Positions 9,950-23,700 of a DNA stretch of 64,000 nt are shown here, in pieces; the first letter of the stretch is position 1, and every line of letters begins with the position of its first letter. The DNA comes from Quillaja saponaria (Eukaryota; Streptophyta; Magnoliopsida; Fabales; Quillajaceae). The notes under the pieces were generated by a model. That model ran no database searches. It saw only the letters and a program-made list of their open reading frames with translations, and was not told the DNA's origin. The position numbers and the translations under genes are program-made. The stretch lies in the NCBI GenBank assembly GCA_029379385.1, contig CM055607.1, forward strand, positions 9,486,001 through 9,550,000, read 5' to 3'.

Positions 9950-12900
9950 TTATGGTTTCCAGAGGATCGTAGTCTCTGCAATCATGGAGGTGACAACATA
10001 AGGATCCATGTTAGATGCAGGCCTCCTGTCCTCAAAGTAACCTTTGCCAGCTTGCTCTGTGTCTCTACCCACTCTAATGGAGGCTCCACGGTTTGCCACT
10101 CCCTGCCATGAAAAACAGAAAGAAGGAAATATTGACCATTATACTCAATTTGTTAACAGGTACCAACACATTGAATTGTGAACTGGCATCACTTTCAGAT
10201 CTCAAATCCTTTAGTTTGATTTTGCACATACCCATAAGAAGTTATTGATGTCTCCTGTTTCATGTCGCCCGGTGAGACGACGTTCATTGCCTTCTCCATA
10301 AGCAGCAATGTGCTCTTTGTGCATCAACCCAAGCTTTTCAATAGCCTTTTTAATGACCTCATAACCTCCTTCATTTCTCATTGACTTGGTGCTGAGATCA
10401 ACATTATCAGCTACAGACAAACAAATTTTTCTAGGAAAAATAATGAGAGAAGGCGATACATATACACAATATTTCACCTGTAGTTTGTGTGAGCACCAGC
10501 TCCATTCCAGTCTCCCTGGTGACACAACATCCTCAATGAAGTTAATACACATAATAAAATTATATGGTGATAGCATTTTAGAACTAAATTTTGCAAATTT
10601 TTAGGGGTTTTTAAGGCATATAGAACCTGAATAGGCTTGGGATCAAATGAAAGCACCACTCCAGCTATCTCTGTAATCCTCTGCAACATATTTTCATTAA
10701 TTCAACAAGATTTGTTTGATCACTTTATAAGGAAAAACAACAGCTGGGTAGTTCAAATTACCTCCAATATGTAACGTGCAACCCATAACTCATCCCCGGC
10801 AGAGATGCCAACAGAAGGGCCAACTTGGAATTCCCACTATATAATTGGTGAGGCTAAAAGTTTTTAAGTATTTTGAAACCAAAGTATAAATGTATTAATA
10901 GATTCCAATATCATAGGAAATTGATTTACCTGGCCAGGCATCACTTCTCCATTGATGCCACCGATGTTAATGTCAGCATAAAGACAGGCTTTATAATGGG
11001 AATCTACAATATCACGGCCAAAGGCTTTCTCAGCACCAACACCACAGTAGTATGGTCCCTAATTCAATCAAACATATTTAGTTCTTTAAAACACACCTCA
11101 TTTTTGTATGACAAACTGACATTAGAAAACTTCACTGTGATGATTGCAATTTCAGAAGCAAAAAATGGATGTATTTCTGTCAAAGAACAAAGTAGATTTA
11201 GAAGACCGGGTATGTATTAGTTTCCATATATAAATACTACTTGTTTTCATCTTTGACAGTTACAGATTAATGCACCATTTTCTATTTAACAACAGAAAAA
11301 TAAAAATTAAAAAAAATTCAGAAGACCAAGTAAAAGGGCAGTTTGTAATGTCAGAACTTGTTTTGTCAAAAGAAATTAATTAGATGCTTCCCATTTTGAG
11401 CAACAAGCCAACCCGGCAATTAAAACAAAATGCCAAAATTAAGAACGGTTTTAAGCCTATGTTCATGGTATGCAATAAGATATTAGTTTGCAATAATTTA
11501 AAATTTAGGGTAGACGCAAGGAAAATTATTATATGAGAAACACTAATAAAGATATTGGGAACTAGTAAAATTAAAGAAAAGATCAAAGAATTTATACTTT
11601 AAAAAGAAAGGGAAAGATTTGCACCTGTGGTCCAGGATAACCACCAACTGGCCACCCAATGGGCCATTGTACATCTTTCTGTAGCAGGGTGTATTCCTGC
11701 TCAATACCATACCTGTTTGTATACATTATTAGACCAAAGGTTAGGCATTATAGCTATGTCCATACATAAACACATTTATATGATATGGCATTTCCAAAAT
11801 TCCCAATTAAAAGAATCCCAAAAATATGTAAGCAAAATAGGAGAGAAAGTTTGAATGAACAACATTAAAGTACATACCAAGGTTCCTCAGCAGCAACGTC
11901 AGGGTGGCTGAAAATTTTGGCAGCATTGTGCCTCTTATTTGTAGGAATTGGCTCTCCAGTTGGAGTGTAAGCATCGCACATCACCTATAGATTATTTTCA
12001 TATGTTGAAAATATATAAATTAATAATCAAACCATCATTGATAGTGGATTATATTCCAAAAGCTCACTTACAAGAATGTTGTTGCCTCTCCTAAATGGGT
12101 CCTTGAAAATTGCTTGTGGACTGTTTTAAAGAACACCAAAACAAAACGAAACCTACTTATCAGTAATAGAATGACAAGGAAACCCAAAAACAACAGAGAC
12201 AGAGAAATTCAGAGAGTACATACTATAGAATCACTTCACTGTCTTTCCCAGGAGCTTGCCCTGTGCTAGAGCCATCATAATTCCATTTCGGAAGCTTTGC
12301 AGGATCACTAATTGGTCCAGGAAGAGTCTGCTTGTTCAAATTAGAAAGATATCAAAAAAGAAGTTCACAAACTAGTCATTAAAAAAAAACTTGCTCAAAA
12401 GTTAATTGAGAAGATAAGAATAGTACCCTGGCTTTGCTTCTAATGTCAATACCAGAACCACCGATCCTGTTTATTAAGTGATACGTAAACATTAATTTTG
12501 TTTGTCTTCCAGTAAAACCAAATAAACGTAATGACAGGAATATTCAGTCTACCCAATAAAAAAAAAAGCCTTTCTTTTTTATGCGTAATCAACCAAGAAA
12601 CCATTGTTCTAAATGGCAGGGGGTATGAACAAAAGCCAAGGAAGAAAAAGCTCCGAAAGAAACATCACCATTTGTCAGAATGAGAAATTGAAGTACCCAA
12701 AAACAGAAAGAAGAAAACGCCCTTTTAAAAGTAATTTTCAGATTGAAGATTGCATATAGAACAATTTTGAATTGTACCCAGAAACAGAAAGACAGAGTTA
12801 TCAGTAAATGACTTCATTAAGGAAGTGAATTTTGCAGTGAAAATGGGAAAGGGACAAACTTTAGCAAAAGGTGAAATGAAAGCTCACCATATGTATTCTG

Positions 12901-12961
12901 CAATCACCTTCTCAGTTGTATCTGAATGGTCAAGGTTGAGAAGATCTGAAAGCAGAGACAT
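9950..12961 (-). CDS. GLN1: Cytosolic glutamine synthetase (GS1), 12 exons
   Basis: Makes glutamine from glutamate, ammonium and ATP; the GS1 isoform works in the cytosol. Exons (high to low): 12961-12888, 12466-12427, 12327-12224, 12120-12072, 11984-11878, 11712-11625, 11058-10930, 10836-10762, 10680-10627, 10515-10478, 10391-10232, 10102-9950. All introns are GT-AG, phases join cleanly and the total is 356 codons plus stop, the usual GS1 length. The start [10 protein letters not shown] is GS1-like with no plastid transit peptide. Catalytic blocks are all present: [38 protein letters not shown] and the [10 protein letters not shown] end region, finishing W-K-P as in cytosolic forms. No lesion was seen, so I consider it functional. 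Confidence 0.97.
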
Positions 12962-15320
12962 TTTTCCTGCCCCTCAAGTAAGAAGAATAAGGGGAAGATA
13001 GAAAACCAAAGAGAGAGCAACTGCTTGCTCTAATAGGCAGAATGAGGCTCCTTGGTCACATGTACTTATAGGAGAGCCGGTACAGTGAAAGACTGTAGAG
13101 ACGTATAGGTGTAAGTTTTTCTTTTCTTTGGTCACATAAGTTACAAAATATTTATTATCCTTAAATTAATAGTCATTGCCCTGATTCAAATTTATGGAAA
13201 CCATTCCTTTTTAATTGTGAATGACTGAATGGTAAGTACTAAGCAGAACATGGAGATGGGGTGATTACTAATGAACAATATATTGGTCTTTTTCACCTAA
13301 GCCTGTTGACATTAGGCCAAAAATAGAAAAGGAACAATTTTTTGTGTAAAAAACAAAGAATTTAATTAGAAAAAGACAAAGAATTTTGAAGTTCACCTTT
13401 AAGGGTCTTGAATTTGTAAGACTATGTATACCCAAATTTAATTACTTGACTATTTGAAATTTTATTTTTTATTCCAAAACAGTTATTCTATGATGACTTT
13501 CAGTGAAAATGTTGTACCACATTATTTTATAGGTTAAATCATGGTGACCTAGTAATAAATTATAAAATATAAAATATAATGAAAGAGAGTGAAAAATAAT
13601 AATTACAATTAATTGATCATATTTATTAACACTTATTCATAATATATAATTATTTTATTAATTTCTGAACGAGAAATCTCAAAGTATCCTCTCATATAAA
13701 GTTGTCTTTGTTATTGGAAAACAAAAAAAAACAAAAAAAAGATTGAAAGTTACAAGATTTAGATGCTTGCATTGAATTATTTGGCTAACATGGTACACTA
13801 AATTTGTATGGATATGGTACAGGGATAACAACATCTTTAGCATATCTTGAACGCTATTTTCAATGTTTAATTTGGTGAAAGTAATGTGAACAAAGAATTC
13901 CACAAGGACCACAAAAAATGGGTTGTATAGGATGTGTAGTCTATCACGGGTTTATCATGGAATGTGTTTAATTATAATTGATTAGGTTATAATCATCATT
14001 ATAATTATAATTTTAACCATTTTTATGAAAAATAGAGGATCAAATAGAAAACCTCTCACCTTAACAAGTGTGTGTATCTTTTAAGTCATTGTTTTAATTC
14101 TGACTTTTTTATTCGTGTAGATGGAATGTTATTGGAATAGAATTTTTGCAACCATTATTAGAATATTTTGCAAACTAAGCATTTAATTTCCAAAAAACAA
14201 TCCTTATAATGTATTCAGTATTTCTTTTACACTTTTATCAAGGAGAAATTGATATTGAAAATAGCTTTCTTGCTTTCAGGCCAAAATTTTCTAATCGCAA
14301 CTGGTCAAGGTTCTTAACTTCTTTGGGAACTTTCATGCAGTACCTTAACGTTACTAAACTGAACTTACGGTTCCCCATGCTCTCATTGGCCAGAAAAGAA
14401 ACCGCCGAAGAAGGTTGTTCTGTGATCACTCAAGAGTCACATTTGACAAGGCCAAAATTACACTCTTACTGTGTGAATTAATAGGTCAAGATTCCTCCAC
14501 TTCCCACTTCAGATTAGTTTAATGAATGAGCAGTTGAGCACTAGCTGGAAAACATAGGGAAAAATATTTAATTGCAGTTACAAAGGACAAAACTTCAATG
14601 AAGCAAGTTCAGCCACTATAAAGAGTCACTACTTGGGGAGAAGCAATGTGAGGTAAGCTATTTTAATGAAACCCGTCAAGGCTATTCTGCTTCATTACAA
14701 GGTACCACAAGAGTAGAATCCGCAGTCCAGATAAAACGCTCAACAGTCTCATACTCTCATTTATGACAATGTCAAAGCCCACTAATATAAACAAACAAGT
14801 TAATGCCACAACACAAGTTTTCATAAATTTCTACTTTTCAGTTTCCCCATTTTTATTTTTATAATTGCAAACAAAACATATTAGAACAAAGGAATATACC
14901 TTGCTACTAGGGAACCTACCAGGCCTGCTGACAACATGACTTGAAAATGTGCACATCTTGTTAGTGTTGTTCTACACTAGTCCCTTCTCCATAAGTATAT
15001 ATACAACATAAACAAATAAAACCAAGAGGACTATCCTGCAGCCTAGCTGCAGCAAAATCATCAACCCAAACAAAAATAAGAGGACAACTCTGCTACCAAG
15101 CACGTCAGTAGATGCTAGCTCCCTTATCACAAAGCCTTTCATTTCAAATAGAATTACTGAATTACTGAATTTCCTATTAAGTGCAAACCCTAGTTCTCGA
15201 GTCATCAAAGTTCGCAGCCAATACATCATTGTTTCTTTGATGTAATCAGATTTGATAGTCAATGAAAAGGAACATCATGCTTACACACTATTAATACCAA
15301 TCATTCATTTTCAAGGAATG
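12962..15320. other. GS promoter, intergenic, and NLR 3' flank
   Basis: The first few hundred bases should hold the glutamine synthetase promoter; I could not place a clear TATA box. The rest is AT-rich. Two frames of 90-96 residues (14209-14481 +, 14972-15262 -) have no recognisable content; the second lies just downstream of the NLR and may be its 3' UTR. Confidence 0.45.
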
Positions 15321-18300
15321 CTAAGCTGTTACAACTTTCAAGTCTTTATCTGATAGTATCAGAGACTGATAGTTAATTTTACATGTAATGGCCCTTAAAG
15401 ATGTTTGGGGCCTCCAGTTTCTATTGTCAATTGCCACAAGAACTTTTAAAAAGCTATAAACTTCAAGCATAAAAAAAGGAATTAAAATGAAGCTTGCTAC
15501 CAATTTACAAAGTGTACCTGCCACTTTACTCTGAGCACTACGGCACAGTGCTTGTCGGAATCTAATTGCAACGAGTATGTTGTCAAAGGCTGCTCTAAGA
15601 GAATGCGTAACGTAACGTCCTCCACTGATCTTGTAATAGAAACGGACTGTTGGTATGTGCTGAATCATCCAATGATCTTGACCTTGATCTGGTTGCGGGC
15701 GAGAGCTGTAGTCATCTGTCATATCATAAAATTCTAGGGTTTTGAGGTTTCCCAAATGTTGGATGCCAAATGGTACCTCCTTTAGTAATTGGCTAGGCCC
15801 AATGTATAGATCTTCTAGGAGAGGCAATGCTCTTTTCTCTATTATCATTGTTTTCAATCCATTTAGGTGTCTAAGACTTAGCACCTTGAGTTTTGGGAAC
15901 CCTCCTTCCTCAATATGCAATTCGTCATCTTCATAACCCTCATACAGCCCTAGCTCCAACAAGTTAGGTAAAGCCTGGGTGGATCTAAGAGGGTCATCTG
16001 TCAATCTTGACCAATTCAAGTGTAGCCTGACAAGATTGGTAAGTTTCAGAATCCACTCAGGCATCTTTCTTAACCTCCCATTCAAATAGAGATGGTGAAG
16101 AGATTCAGGACAGCATGACATGTATTGTAGATCAATGATCGCATCTTCACTTACTGAACGCACGTGTAGACACTCAAAGGTGCTTCATCTGTTCAATGGA
16201 GGAGCACAAGACCTTTCCATTTTCAGTTGCCAATTTTGTAATTCCCAGCTTCCTTAGCTGCTGCAACTTGCTCAGCTCTTGAATTGGCCTAGCCCCATTA
16301 TCTGCCTCTATAAAATACAACTTCTGCAAGGCTTCTAGACTGCCAAACCCCTCTTGTATATTACATCCTTGAAGTGACTTGGTACTAAAATTAACTTCAC
16401 CGTTGTAGTTGTAGGCTAGAAGATGCCGCAACTTCTGTAGCTTGTTGATCTCAATTGGCAGAACACACACAAGAGAACGTTTCAAATCCAAAGTCTCCAG
16501 GTTACGCAGCTTACCAATGGACTCTGGAAGCACCTTTATTTTGGTATCTCGAATGCTCAAATATCTCAAATGAAACAAGTTACCCACTGCTTTGGGCAGA
16601 TAACAAAGAGGCGCACCTCCAAACTCCAGTACTTTCAAAAGCTTAAATTTTGAACAGAATGTATTCATAATTGAGTTGGGAGAATTCTCTATCTTAAAAA
16701 GAAAGATAGAACGAGCCCAATGATTTTGAATGTTGTCCAGAACACCGACATAATTGATCTGGAAAGATAGACGTCGAACCTTTCCAACCACATAAGGATT
16801 CTCTTCTTCAAGAACTTGACAGAAATTCAACTCCTCTATCTTTGAGAGGATGATCTCTCGCATCAAATCATGTACTTGGCATGTTCTAGCTTTTCCATCA
16901 GAGTCTACCCATGAAACTTGGACTAAGCTTCTATCAATGAGTTCAGCCAAATACTCTTCTGCAACTTGTTCTAATGTCTTGCTCTTTACCCCTTTAACAA
17001 AACCCTCAGCAATCCACAGTCGAATCAGTCTCACACAACTGACAGAGTAATCCTCTGGAAATACACCAAAGTATAAGAAACAAGATTTGAGGTGATACGG
17101 CAAATCATGATAGCTAAGAGATAATATTCTGATTATATTTGTGAGATGAGGATTGCTTTCAAGCTCTGATCTGAGGTTTTCCAGAAACTTTTGCCATTCA
17201 GAAACAACTTTTCGTTTGGTTGATAGAAGGCCTCCAATAGCCACAATTGCTAGTGGCAGTCCTCTGCATCTATTTGCAATTTCAAGTGACAACTTTTCCA
17301 ACTCTGGTGGACATTGCCCTCCAAAATCAGATTGGAATGCCCTCTTGCAAAAGAGTTCCCAGGATTTATCTTGGGGTAGTGGTTGTAACTTGTGAACGTG
17401 ATCTAATGGAGAATATTTGCATGAATAAGCAACATCATCAATGCGCGTTGTGATTATTATCCTACTACCTTTATTATTATCAGGCAAAGCATGCTTAATA
17501 TAACTCCATAGCTCAGTCTTCCATACATCATCAAAGACAACTAAATACCTCTTATCCTGTAAGCATTCCCGCAATTTTCCAATCAAAAACATCTCTTCCA
17601 ATGTATCAATTCCTTCAGGAACAGACTCCTTCCTTGCTTGGTATAATTGCTTAATCATGTACCTCAGTATCTCCTCCACCTTGTATGACTGAGACACTGT
17701 GATCCAAGTATGACAATCAAAGCATCCAGTCACCAATTGATTCTCACAAACTTTCTTGGCCAGAGTGGTCTTTCCAAGTCCACCCATTCCAACCAATGAA
17801 ATCACAATGCGTTTGGATGGACCCTCTACCAACCAGCCTATCAATTCATCTTTGGTTAATTCAACGCCAACAACTTCAGCTTCCTCAATGAAAAGCCAGG
17901 CCACTCGAGGATCATGCCATGTGCTATTTTTAACATCACTGGTCGGTTGTTGATCCAAGGAATTAAAACCATATCTCACACTTCTTTCCTTGATCTCACG
18001 GAAGGATGATCTGATATGTTGAATCTCAGCAGCCATCCTATGTCGTAATTTTAGAAGTTTGATCAAGCAGGCTGGTTTGTTGACAAAACTCATAAAACCG
18101 TGGTGGTATTGACCTTGAGCCACATGAAGCATGTATTGGTCAATCACATCTTCAATCTCATAAGCTACTTCTCTTACTTGTTTCACCCAGGTTTTCATAC
18201 TACAATTGAGATCTTCCTTTTCTGCTCTTAGATCTGCATCTTTCAAGAAAGATTGAATGCTTTCCAGTTCCTCCTTGATGTCTGCAACTTTTTTTTGAAC

Positions 18301-18378
18301 GTCTTTCAACAGCTTCACCTCTTCAACCAGAAGTCCAATCAATTTGTCGACAAGTGAGCTTACTGCTATTTCTGCCAT
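15321..18378 (-). pseudogene. RPM1-type CC-NBS-LRR gene with one frameshift
   Basis: Intracellular immune receptor of the CNL class. Numbering from the ATG at 18378 (MAEIAVSSLV; an upstream in-frame Met at 18483 is less likely): coiled coil 1-150 with EDVID at 76-80, P-loop GMGGLGKTT 197-205, kinase-2 YLVVFDDVW 278-286, RNBS-B GSRIIITTR 304-312, GLPLA 373-377, and VHD in place of MHD at 502-504. Leucine-rich repeats follow. At about 16176 an extra T in a CTTT run (minus strand) changes frame after S-I-E-Q-M-K-H-L. The next frame (15321-16163) continues the LRR without loss, so the lesion is one base. The C-terminus also departs from RPM1-like ends: after Y-Y-K-I-S-G-G-R-Y-V-T-H-S-L it runs on for about 100 residues, including a hydrophobic stretch, perhaps an unspliced intron. 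It could be a recent pseudogene or an assembly indel. Confidence 0.88.
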
Positions 18379-20214
18379 TTTCAATCTCAGATTCTCAGAG
18401 GTCACCCCATTTTGGTCTGGTTTTTGCTTTCTTTGTACAGCGTAAATGGTTCGTGCAGTAGGACCCTGTGATGAATTGTTCAAGAAGATGGCCTTGTATT
18501 AAATATATGAGAATAGGACAAGTGGACAACAGGCAATGCTACTCCATTTTCTAGTGGTGAATAGTTAAGGAAAAAGGAAAGCTAGGATTTTCATCTCCTG
18601 TTTACTTTGAGCAGGGTACCCCAGAATAGAATATAAGGATATCCTCCCTTTTGCAGTTTTTCATGAAACCAATAAATTATTAACTAACATATGATTTGCA
18701 ATTTATTACATATCCCCAATGTCACTTGTTGCACGTCATATGGTAGCAAGGTTAACTTCTAACTTCTAAGTAATATAGACAATATACTTTATAAGAAGCA
18801 CAAGAAGTTCACCAGGTTGTTGTAACGAATGACAGCTGCATTTACTTACCTCCCCTTCCGTAAACCTATTAAAACAAAATACTTATTTTGTTTGGCACAT
18901 TATATGAAGTATAATTAGCTCTGTTTCATGGTTTTCGTTTTCCTTTCTCTTGGAAATGAACCTCAGATATCAAAATACCAAATCCATTCCATACATATAT
19001 TACATGTACATAGATATAACATTCGAGGTAGAAAGGTGGTCTACTCTTCCCATGGCCAAACACGATTCTGTTCACCAAGATACTTTCTTGTCCTTTCTCT
19101 TAACTAAAGTTGTGAAACAATTTATTTACTTAGAAGTTTTTGATTTTCTAGGAAGTATTGGTTGTAGAATATACAAAAATTAATTACTTAATGCAGCTTT
19201 GGTCAAATTATCAGAGAAGACAAAATAAAATCAGAAAGGGAAGTGTGAAATACTGAAATGTAGAAATCCAATGACATTTCTATCCCTGCTTATCCATCTA
19301 ACGCTACAACAAGTGAACACTTTAGGACATAAAAATTGTATTTTTAGTTGACACTTGACAAGGCAATAGAAACACTACTATTCCTTCATTTTCACCAGAA
19401 ATCCAACACCCCCATGCCTGACCCACAATCGAATGGTTTCTCCCTCTAATTAAGTTACAAAATTATAAGAAAGTGAAAATTATGGCAAATGAACTATTTA
19501 CCTTTACTGCTTGGATTTTCTGAAGCAGAAATGGAATGTGGTGCCGGTGGGGAAAAATGTTGGTGGCAGGCAATGAAGGCGGCAACATGTTTCGCTTGAT
19601 GGTGATGCAAGAAATGTAATGTAGTCGATCTCCTTTGAACTTGCTGGTGCCACTGGTGAAACGCTGCTGACTGCGTGGGAGTATGGGACAGAGGTGGTGA
19701 ATGAATTAGAGTAGATGAGCAGAGGTCGGCCGCCGCTAACGAATATTCACCTTCAATGGCACAGCTCGCAAATTTAATGCATAGAGATGGATAAAAGGGT
19801 AATTAACTTCTAAATTGGGCCTAACCCATTAGACCAAAGCCTGTTACAAAACCCAATTTAAGTTTCAATTGGGCCCTGAAACCTTAATGGCGGTTGTGTG
19901 CGAACCACGCAAATAAACATGGTCCGAACACCGAATTTGACGTACGAGTGGACCCACCATTCCAAGTACGAAAAGTTTCCTTTAGCCCCAAGCATTTTCT
20001 CTCTCTTATAAGCGCCTCTTCCGGCCTCTGTTTCTCAATTCCGGGTCGGTTGCTCGGACCTGAAGACCCAGAGAAATTTCACTTCTCATCCACATACTCC
20101 GAGAAAAAGGTGAGACAAATTTTCTCACATACGAGGAGACTAAACCAGGAACACAGAAAGAAAGAAAAAGCCACAGAAGAGGATCGACCTACTTTTTCTG
20201 GTTTTGTTAATCAG
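18379..20214. other. Intergenic between NLR and NFXL1, 5' regions of both
   Basis: A divergent promoter region. The segment 19500-19760 is noticeably less AT-rich and could be a transcribed leader, but no frame or splice pattern settles this. The NFXL1 leader should lie near 19900-20214. Confidence 0.45.
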
Positions 20215-20686
20215 GTAATTACATCGTTGCCCTGCCGTGATTCTCTTAGCTCGTCGTTTTTGGTATATTATTTTAGTTTGAATCGTTCTATTTCTCTTAC
20301 CCACTTGAATTATGGATTCTGAATTCTGTGCATCTCTCTTTGTTTGTTTGTTCGTTTCACCTTATTGGATCAGTGTTTGATTGCGAGAAAATAATAGAAT
20401 TTTAAGAAAAATTTTAACTTGGGTTCCTAAATTTCCATTCATGTGAACTTAGAGAGAAAGTTGTAAAATTCATTTGAGCTGGTGTTGGTACAAACTACAA
20501 ATATAAAAAAATTTAGACTGATGAAAATTTTCGTTTCCACAGTTATGAGCTTGAAAGAAATTTATACGATATTAGATTGATAAGTCTGTACCAAATAATT
20601 ATGGTGATTCTTATTTGATCAACTTTCTGAATTTTCTGTCAAAAAAAATTCTAAGTATTTTTTCATTTTATTTTGTCTCATTACAG
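20215..20686 (+). other. 5'-UTR intron of NFXL1
   Basis: The donor AATCAG|GTAATT at 20215 and acceptor TCATTACAG|AAGAA ending at 20686 bound an AT/T-rich stretch typical of a plant intron, about 100 bp ahead of the NFXL1 start codon. Leader introns are common in plant regulatory genes. This is inferred from splice signals only. Confidence 0.6.
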
Positions 20687-20789
20687 AAGAATTCAGGTTA
20701 CAAACTAGTTTTGTTTGGGCTGATCAGTGAATTGATAGAATCAATTTTATTACAGTGTCCGTCGTTGCAAGCTTTGGAAATCACATATA

Positions 20790-23700
20790 ATGAGCTCCCA
20801 AGTTAGAAGTGAACCAAGGATTAGGTCCAGGCTTCCTACCCAAAGTGCCCGTCAGGAGTGGGTGCCTAGAGGATCCAATGCCACCGATGTGATCCCACCA
20901 TCAAGCATTGGTTCAAACCAAAGTGGTAATGGAGGGGACTTGAATAGTCGCACTTCTCAACCTGAGACCCATCATAGAAGCAACCAGGGTTCAAGGGGTT
21001 ATGTGGGTCGTGCTATGAATCAGAGGAGGGAAAGGGAAAAGGATAAGAGCGAGAATCAGGTAGCTAAGAGTCTGAAGGACTTGCATTTGCCTCAGCTAGT
21101 ACAAGAAATTCAGGAGAAGCTGACCAAGGGCACTGTTGAATGCATGATTTGTTATGATATGGTGCGGAGATCTGCGCCCATATGGTCTTGCTCTAGCTGT
21201 TACTCTATTTTCCATCTGAATTGTACAAAGAAATGGGCTCGTGCACCCACTTCTATTGATTTGTCGGCCGAGATGAATCAGGGGTTTAATTGGCGGTGTC
21301 CTGGGTGTCAATCTGTGCAGCTCACATCATCGAAGGAGATTAAGTATGTTTGTTTTTGTGGAAAGAGGGTAGACCCACCTTCTGATTTATATTTGACGCC
21401 ACATTCATGTGGAGAACCATGTGGGAAGCCTCTTGAGAGGGAGCTTCCGGTTTCTGGAGGACATGAGGAGGATCTTTGCCCTCATGTTTGTGTCTTGCAA
21501 TGCCATCCAGGCCCATGCCCTCCCTGTAAAGCATTTGCCCCTCCATGTTTGTGTCCCTGTGGCAAGAAAACAATTACGACACGATGCTCTGATCGGCAGT
21601 CTGTTCTTACATGTGGCCAGCGCTGTGATAAGCATCTTGAGTGTCGACGTCACCGATGTGAGCGAATTTGCCATGTGGGTCATTGTGATCCCTGTCAATT
21701 TTTAGTCAACGCTTCTTGTTTCTGCATCAAAAAGATGGAGGTTGTTCTTTGCGGGGACATGGCTGTGAAAGGTGAAATAAAGGCAGAAGACGGTGTTTTT
21801 TCTTGTAGTTTCACTTGTGGAAAGAAACTTAATTGTGGTAATCATTTTTGCCATGAAATTTGTCACCCTGGTGATTGTGGAGAGTGTAATTTGTTGCCAA
21901 GCAGGGTTAGGACTTGTTTTTGTGGGAAAACAAGTTTGCAGGAGGAGAGGCGGAGTTGTTTGGACCCAATACCAACCTGTTCAGAAGTATGTGGCAAGTT
22001 GCTTCCTTGTGGGAAGCATCACTGCAAAGAGATGTGTCATGCTGAAAATTGTTCACCATGTTTGGTTCTAGTCTCCCAAAAGTGCCGCTGTGGTTGTACT
22101 TCTCGAACTGTGGAATGCTATAAAACAACGATGGAGGATCGGCAGTTTACTTGCGATAAGCCTTGCGGGCGGAAAAAGAACTGTGGAAGGCATCGCTGTA
22201 GTGAAAGGTGCTGTCCACTTTCTAATTCAAATAATGCTATGACTGGGGATTGGGATCCTCACTTCTGTTCCATGCCATGTGGAAAGAAGCTGAGGTGTGG
22301 ACAGCATGCATGTGAATCCTTCTGTCACAGTGGCCATTGCCCCCCATGTCTTGAAACAATTTTCACTGATTTGACATGTTCCTGTGGGATAACTTCAATT
22401 CCTCCTCCGTTGCCTTGTGGTACGCCTCCTCCTTCATGTCAGCTTCCATGTTCAGTTCCTCAGCCTTGTGGCCATTCATCTTCCCACAGCTGCCATTTTG
22501 GAGACTGCCCACCTTGTTCAGTGCCTGTAGCTAAAGAGTGCATTGGTGGACATGTGGTTCTTAGGAACATACCTTGTGGGTCAAAGGATATCAGATGCAA
22601 TAAGCTCTGCGGGAAGACAAGACGGTGTGGTTTACATGCTTGTGGCAAAACTTGTCATTCACCACCCTGTGATACTTCATCTGGATCAGAACCATGTGTA
22701 AGAGCATCTTGTGGGCAAACATGTGGCGCTCCTAGGAGAGATTGCAGGCATACATGTTCAGCTCCTTGTCACCCTTCAGCTTCTTGCCCTGATGTAAGAT
22801 GCGATATTCCTGTTACAATCACTTGTTCTTGTGGCCGGATGACAGGGAGTGTTCCTTGTGGTGCTGGTGGTAGCAGTGGAAATTTTAATGCTGATGCCAT
22901 ATATGAAGCTTCCATTATTCACAAGTTGCCTGCACCACTTCAGCCAGTCGAATCAAATGGCAAGAAGATCCCTCTTGGACAAAGGAAGTTGATGTGTGAT
23001 GATGAATGTGCTAAGTTGGAGCGCAAAAAGGTTCTTGCTGATGCTTTTGACATTGCTACTCCAAATTTGGATGCTCTTCATTTTGGCGAGAATTCCATTG
23101 CTTCCGGATTGCTGTCAGACCTATTTAGACGTGATCCTAAATGGGTGTTATCTGTTGAAGAGAGGTGCAAAGTTTTGGTGCTTGGCAAGAGCAGGGGAAT
23201 TACTAGCAGTCTTAAAGTTCATGTTTTCTGTCCTATGTTGAAGGACAAGAGAGATGCGGTGAGGCTGATAGCTGAGAGGTGGAAGCTTGCAATCAGTGCT
23301 GCTGGTTGGGAGCCAAAGCAATTTATTGTGGTCCACGTTACCCCAAAGTCAAAAGCTCCACCTCGTGTGCTGGGGGTTAAAGGTACCAGCACCACAAATG
23401 CACCCCTTCCTCCTGCATTTGATCCTTTGGTGGACATGGACCCTCGGCTTGTTGTCTCTTTCCCAGACTTACCAAGGGATGCAGATATAAGTGCATTGGT
23501 CTTGAGGTTTGGTGGTGAATGTGAATTGGTCTGGTTGAATGACAAAAATGCTTTGGCTGTTTTTGGTGATCCTGCCCGAGCTGCAACTGCTATGAGGAGG
23601 TTGGATCATGGATCAGTGTATCACGGGGCTGTTGTGGTTGTCCATAGCAATAGCACATCAGCGTCGCCATCATCTTTGCCCACTAATGCCTGGGGAGGAG

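Noticed and set aside
14209..14481. 90-residue plus frame between glutamine synthetase and the NLR
   Set aside because: No recognisable content; overlapping antisense frame of equal quality.
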